From contig CAMZKQ010000190.1 in assembly GCA_947311265.1 (NCBI GenBank), forward strand, positions 1-7,788: a stretch of 7,788 nt of DNA. The letters are read 5' to 3'. The stretch is from an uncultured Chlorobiota bacterium. GTDB lineage: Bacteria; Bacteroidota; Bacteroidia; Bacteroidales; JAADGE01. The stretch's first letter is position 1. Every line of letters starts with the position of its first letter. Shown here one piece after another: positions 6,442-7,788 of this stretch. The notes beneath the pieces are model-generated. The model had not been told where the DNA came from and made no database searches. It worked only from the letters and a program-made list of their open reading frames with translations. The translations under genes were made by a program, and so were the position numbers.

Positions 6442-6449
6442 TAGCTTTG
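6442..6449 (+). promoter_or_regulatory. Candidate -7 promoter element inside hairpin 2, upstream of the nitroreductase gene
   Basis: TAGCTTTG is identical to the element at 5449 and matches TAnnTTTG, though it is followed by AA instead of CA. It would start transcription near 6455, about 50 nt before the nitroreductase start. Its last six bases are also the outer end of the left arm of hairpin 2. No -33 box is evident. Confidence 0.4.
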
Positions 6450-6475
6450 AAACACCCGAAAAGGGTGTTCAAAGC
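6444..6475 (+). repeat. attC-like hairpin 2, 13 bp with one bulged A
   Basis: GCTTTGAAACACCC (6444-6457) pairs with GGGTGTTCAAAGC (6463-6475) over 13 bp. One extra A in the left arm (within 6450-6452) is left bulged, and the loop is GAAAA. The hairpin ends 12 nt before copy 2 of the 18-bp repeat and 7 nt before GTTAGCGG. A Rho-independent terminator would need a T-run after the stem; the next bases are CATATCCG, so it is a poor terminator, although it could still protect the 3' end of the nuclease mRNA. Confidence 0.6.
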
Positions 6476-6487
6476 CATATCCGTTAG

Positions 6488-6505
6488 CGGTAATTAAACA
6501 AAATA
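6488..6505 (+). repeat. 18-bp direct repeat, copy 2
   Basis: CGGTAATTAAACAAAATA, identical to 4319-4336. Here it follows hairpin 2 and ends one base before the first possible ATG of the nitroreductase gene (6507), so it also serves as that gene's leader. It overlaps GTTAGCGGT (6483-6491), whose reverse complement appears after the gene at 7568-7576. Confidence 0.85.
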
Positions 6506-6506
6506 G

Positions 6507-7565
6507 ATGATTAAAATGAAAACAATATTTATTTCAGGAATTATAATGAGTTTTATGTTCATAGGAACGAACACGTATTCTCAAAATAATAATATGAACA
6601 AAAACGATATGAAAGAAATAATAAAATATGGAACTTATGCTCCGAGCAGTCATAATGCTCAAATGTGGTCTGTTAAAATAGAAGATAGTAATAAAATTAA
6701 GATTTTCCCTAATTATAAACGAGTATTACCTTTTGTTGACCCTGAAAATAGAGAAACGTGGATTTCAATAGGAGCATTTGTTGAAAATTGTGTTTTATCT
6801 GCACAAGATTTAGGTTATAATCCAACTGTAACTATACAAGAAACAGAAGTTTATATTGAATTTAAAAAAGATGCAGAAAAAAAAATATCCACACAAAACA
6901 TTGAAAATATTAAAAAACGTTTAACAATTAGAACCCCATATCTAAATGAAAAAATAGACGATAATACGATAACAGAAATTACTAATATCTCTGAGAATGT
7001 AATTTTTTATCCAAAAGGAACATTGCAAGGGAAAGAAATTATTGAAAATTCTATTAATGCATATAGTTTACAAATACAAGATACTGCAAAACTTAATGAA
7101 TTAGCAAAATGGATGACTTTTTCATATAAAGAAGAAAGAGAACGCAAAGATGGATTAACACCTGAAATGTTAGGAATAACAGGATTTCAACACTTTTTAT
7201 TTAATACTATTATGTCAAAAAAATCTGTAACAGGTAAAACTTTTATAAAGGGTTCTATCAAAGGAGTAAACAAACAACTAAACTCTTGTTCAGGTTTTAT
7301 TATTATCACAACAAAGTCTTTTAATATTAAGGAATTAGTTCAAGTAGGTAGAGATTTAGAAAATGTATGGCTAAAATGTGTCGAAAATGAAATTGCTGTT
7401 CATCCTATAAGCCAAGTATTAGAAGAGAAAGAATACTACGACAAATTGAAGAAAAATTTAAATATCCAAGGAGAAATTCAAATGATATTGAGAGTTGGTA
7501 AAGTCAAGAAATATCCTGAAAGAATAGGAAGAAGATTAGAAGTTGAAGATGTAATAAAGGAATAA
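6507..7565 (+). CDS. Acg-type nitroreductase-like flavoprotein with signal peptide
   Basis: A 352-residue nitroreductase-fold protein of the long Acg (Rv2032-like) type. Visible family blocks in order: APSSHNAQMW (45-54), the first flavin-site loop; RVLPFVDPENRETWISIGAF (72-91); RLTIRTPY (138-145); GRDLENVWLKCVENEIAVHP (281-300); and the RxGxxxxxPxRxGRR end (329-343). Acg-type proteins carry two half-nitroreductase repeats, usually bind FMN, and some may store flavin instead of catalysing reduction. The first 25 residues look like a Sec signal peptide ending TNTYSQ without a lipobox cysteine, which is unusual for this fold. ATG at 6507 or at 6516 both keep it; a start at Met30 would remove it. 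It is the only gene of the second repeat-bounded unit and is very AT-rich. Substrate unknown. Confidence 0.87.
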   Translation: MIKMKTIFISGIIMSFMFIGTNTYSQNNNMNKNDMKEIIKYGTYAPSSHNAQMWSVKIEDSNKIKIFPNYKRVLPFVDPENRETWISIGAFVENCVLSAQDLGYNPTVTIQETEVYIEFKKDAEKKISTQNIENIKKRLTIRTPYLNEKIDDNTITEITNISENVIFYPKGTLQGKEIIENSINAYSLQIQDTAKLNELAKWMTFSYKEERERKDGLTPEMLGITGFQHFLFNTIMSKKSVTGKTFIKGSIKGVNKQLNSCSGFIIITTKSFNIKELVQVGRDLENVWLKCVENEIAVHPISQVLEEKEYYDKLKKNLNIQGEIQMILRVGKVKKYPERIGRRLEVEDVIKE

Positions 7566-7567
7566 AA

Positions 7568-7687
7568 ACCGCTAACAATGTATAAAAATAATAGCCTAAA
7601 TGGTAGTAAATTCAGGGGTTATAGTCCGCTTCAACTTCATCGTAAATTGAAAGATTTGAGTTCCGAAGTCGGCTACTATTCTTATAC
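7568..7687 (+). repeat. attC-like element 3: long imperfect inverted repeat after the nitroreductase gene
   Basis: The element opens with ACCGCTAAC (7568-7576), the reverse complement of GTTAGCGGT at 6483-6491. GTATAAAAATAATAGCC (7580-7596) then pairs with GGCTACTATTCTTATAC (7671-7687) at 15 of 17 positions, around a 74-nt interior. Total size, imperfect pairing and position directly after a stop codon fit a cassette recombination site. On the right side the expected partner of ACCGCTAAC is absent: the bases after 7687 are TAACCG. Confidence 0.5.
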
Positions 7688-7690
7688 TAA

Positions 7691-7748
7691 CCGATGTGTT
7701 TGCAATCCCCCCCACGCCTGCGGCTAGGTTGAATTGCAAACACATCGG
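7691..7748 (+). repeat. Perfect 16-bp inverted repeat with 26-nt loop
   Basis: CCGATGTGTTTGCAAT (7691-7706) and ATTGCAAACACATCGG (7733-7748) are exact reverse complements. The loop starts with seven C and contains GCC-TGC-GGC, which could form a small inner stem. No T-run follows. It starts three bases after the preceding inverted repeat. It could be another recombination site, a protein-binding element or a transcript-end structure; the sequence does not decide. Confidence 0.7.
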
Positions 7749-7788
7749 GTGCCGGGTTGGTAAAAGAAACAGCACAGGGTGAACAAAA

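Noticed and set aside
6444..6475. Rho-independent terminator after the nuclease gene
   Set aside because: The stem is good but no T-run follows on either strand; listed as an attC-like hairpin instead.
7578..7727. 49-codon frame starting MYKNNSLNGS across the terminal inverted repeats
   Set aside because: It runs through the arms of both inverted repeats, so its openness is better explained by the repeat sequence than by a gene.
7759..7771. Possible degenerate third copy of the 18-bp repeat (GGTAAAAGAAACA)
   Set aside because: It needs a gap and several mismatches; A-rich sequence makes this level of similarity unremarkable.

Overview
The window looks like a Bacteroidota (Bacteroidetes) chromosome. 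It is AT-rich, its starts lack Shine-Dalgarno sequences, and it carries several copies of the phylum's promoter -7 element TAnnTTTG (959, 5449 and 6442 on the plus strand, 835-842 on the minus strand). The protein families (DHHW protein, TetR plus DUF1295 protein, long Bacteroidota-type tyrosine recombinase, TM2/DUF2752 pair) agree. No rRNA, tRNA or CRISPR array was seen.

Layout. 1-784 (minus): the first 261 codons of a DHHW/AlgJ-like surface polysaccharide O-acetylation protein that runs off the left edge. 785-1047: a divergent promoter region with a probable TetR operator. 1048-2283 (plus): a TetR regulator and, 3 nt later, a six-helix DUF1295 membrane protein. 2308-4224 (plus): a 638-residue tyrosine recombinase that appears to contain two recombinase units, a degenerate first one and an intact catalytic second one.

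4225-7788, downstream of the recombinase, reads like a short array of mobile gene units. Unit 1 (about 4319-6488) carries a TM2 membrane protein overlapping a DUF2752 membrane protein, then an Rpn/YhgA-like PD-(D/E)XK nuclease with its own promoter. Unit 2 (about 6483-7576) carries one exported nitroreductase-like protein of the Acg type. Each unit starts with the same 18-bp sequence CGGTAATTAAACAAAATA, each time just downstream of or overlapping an imperfect hairpin with bulged bases. Unit 2 opens with GTTAGCGGT and closes with its reverse complement ACCGCTAAC, as the ends of a circularising integron-type cassette would. Two long inverted repeats fill the last 200 bases.

Reading: the strongest candidate for an undescribed system is a non-canonical, integron-like arrangement. 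A duplicated tyrosine recombinase, without the IntI-specific insertion, lies in the same orientation as and directly upstream of attC-like hairpins and single-function cargo genes. The TetR operator may influence the recombinase, because no promoter was found between the TetR gene and it. The array interpretation and the regulatory link are inferences; the domain calls, repeats and palindromes are read directly from the sequence.
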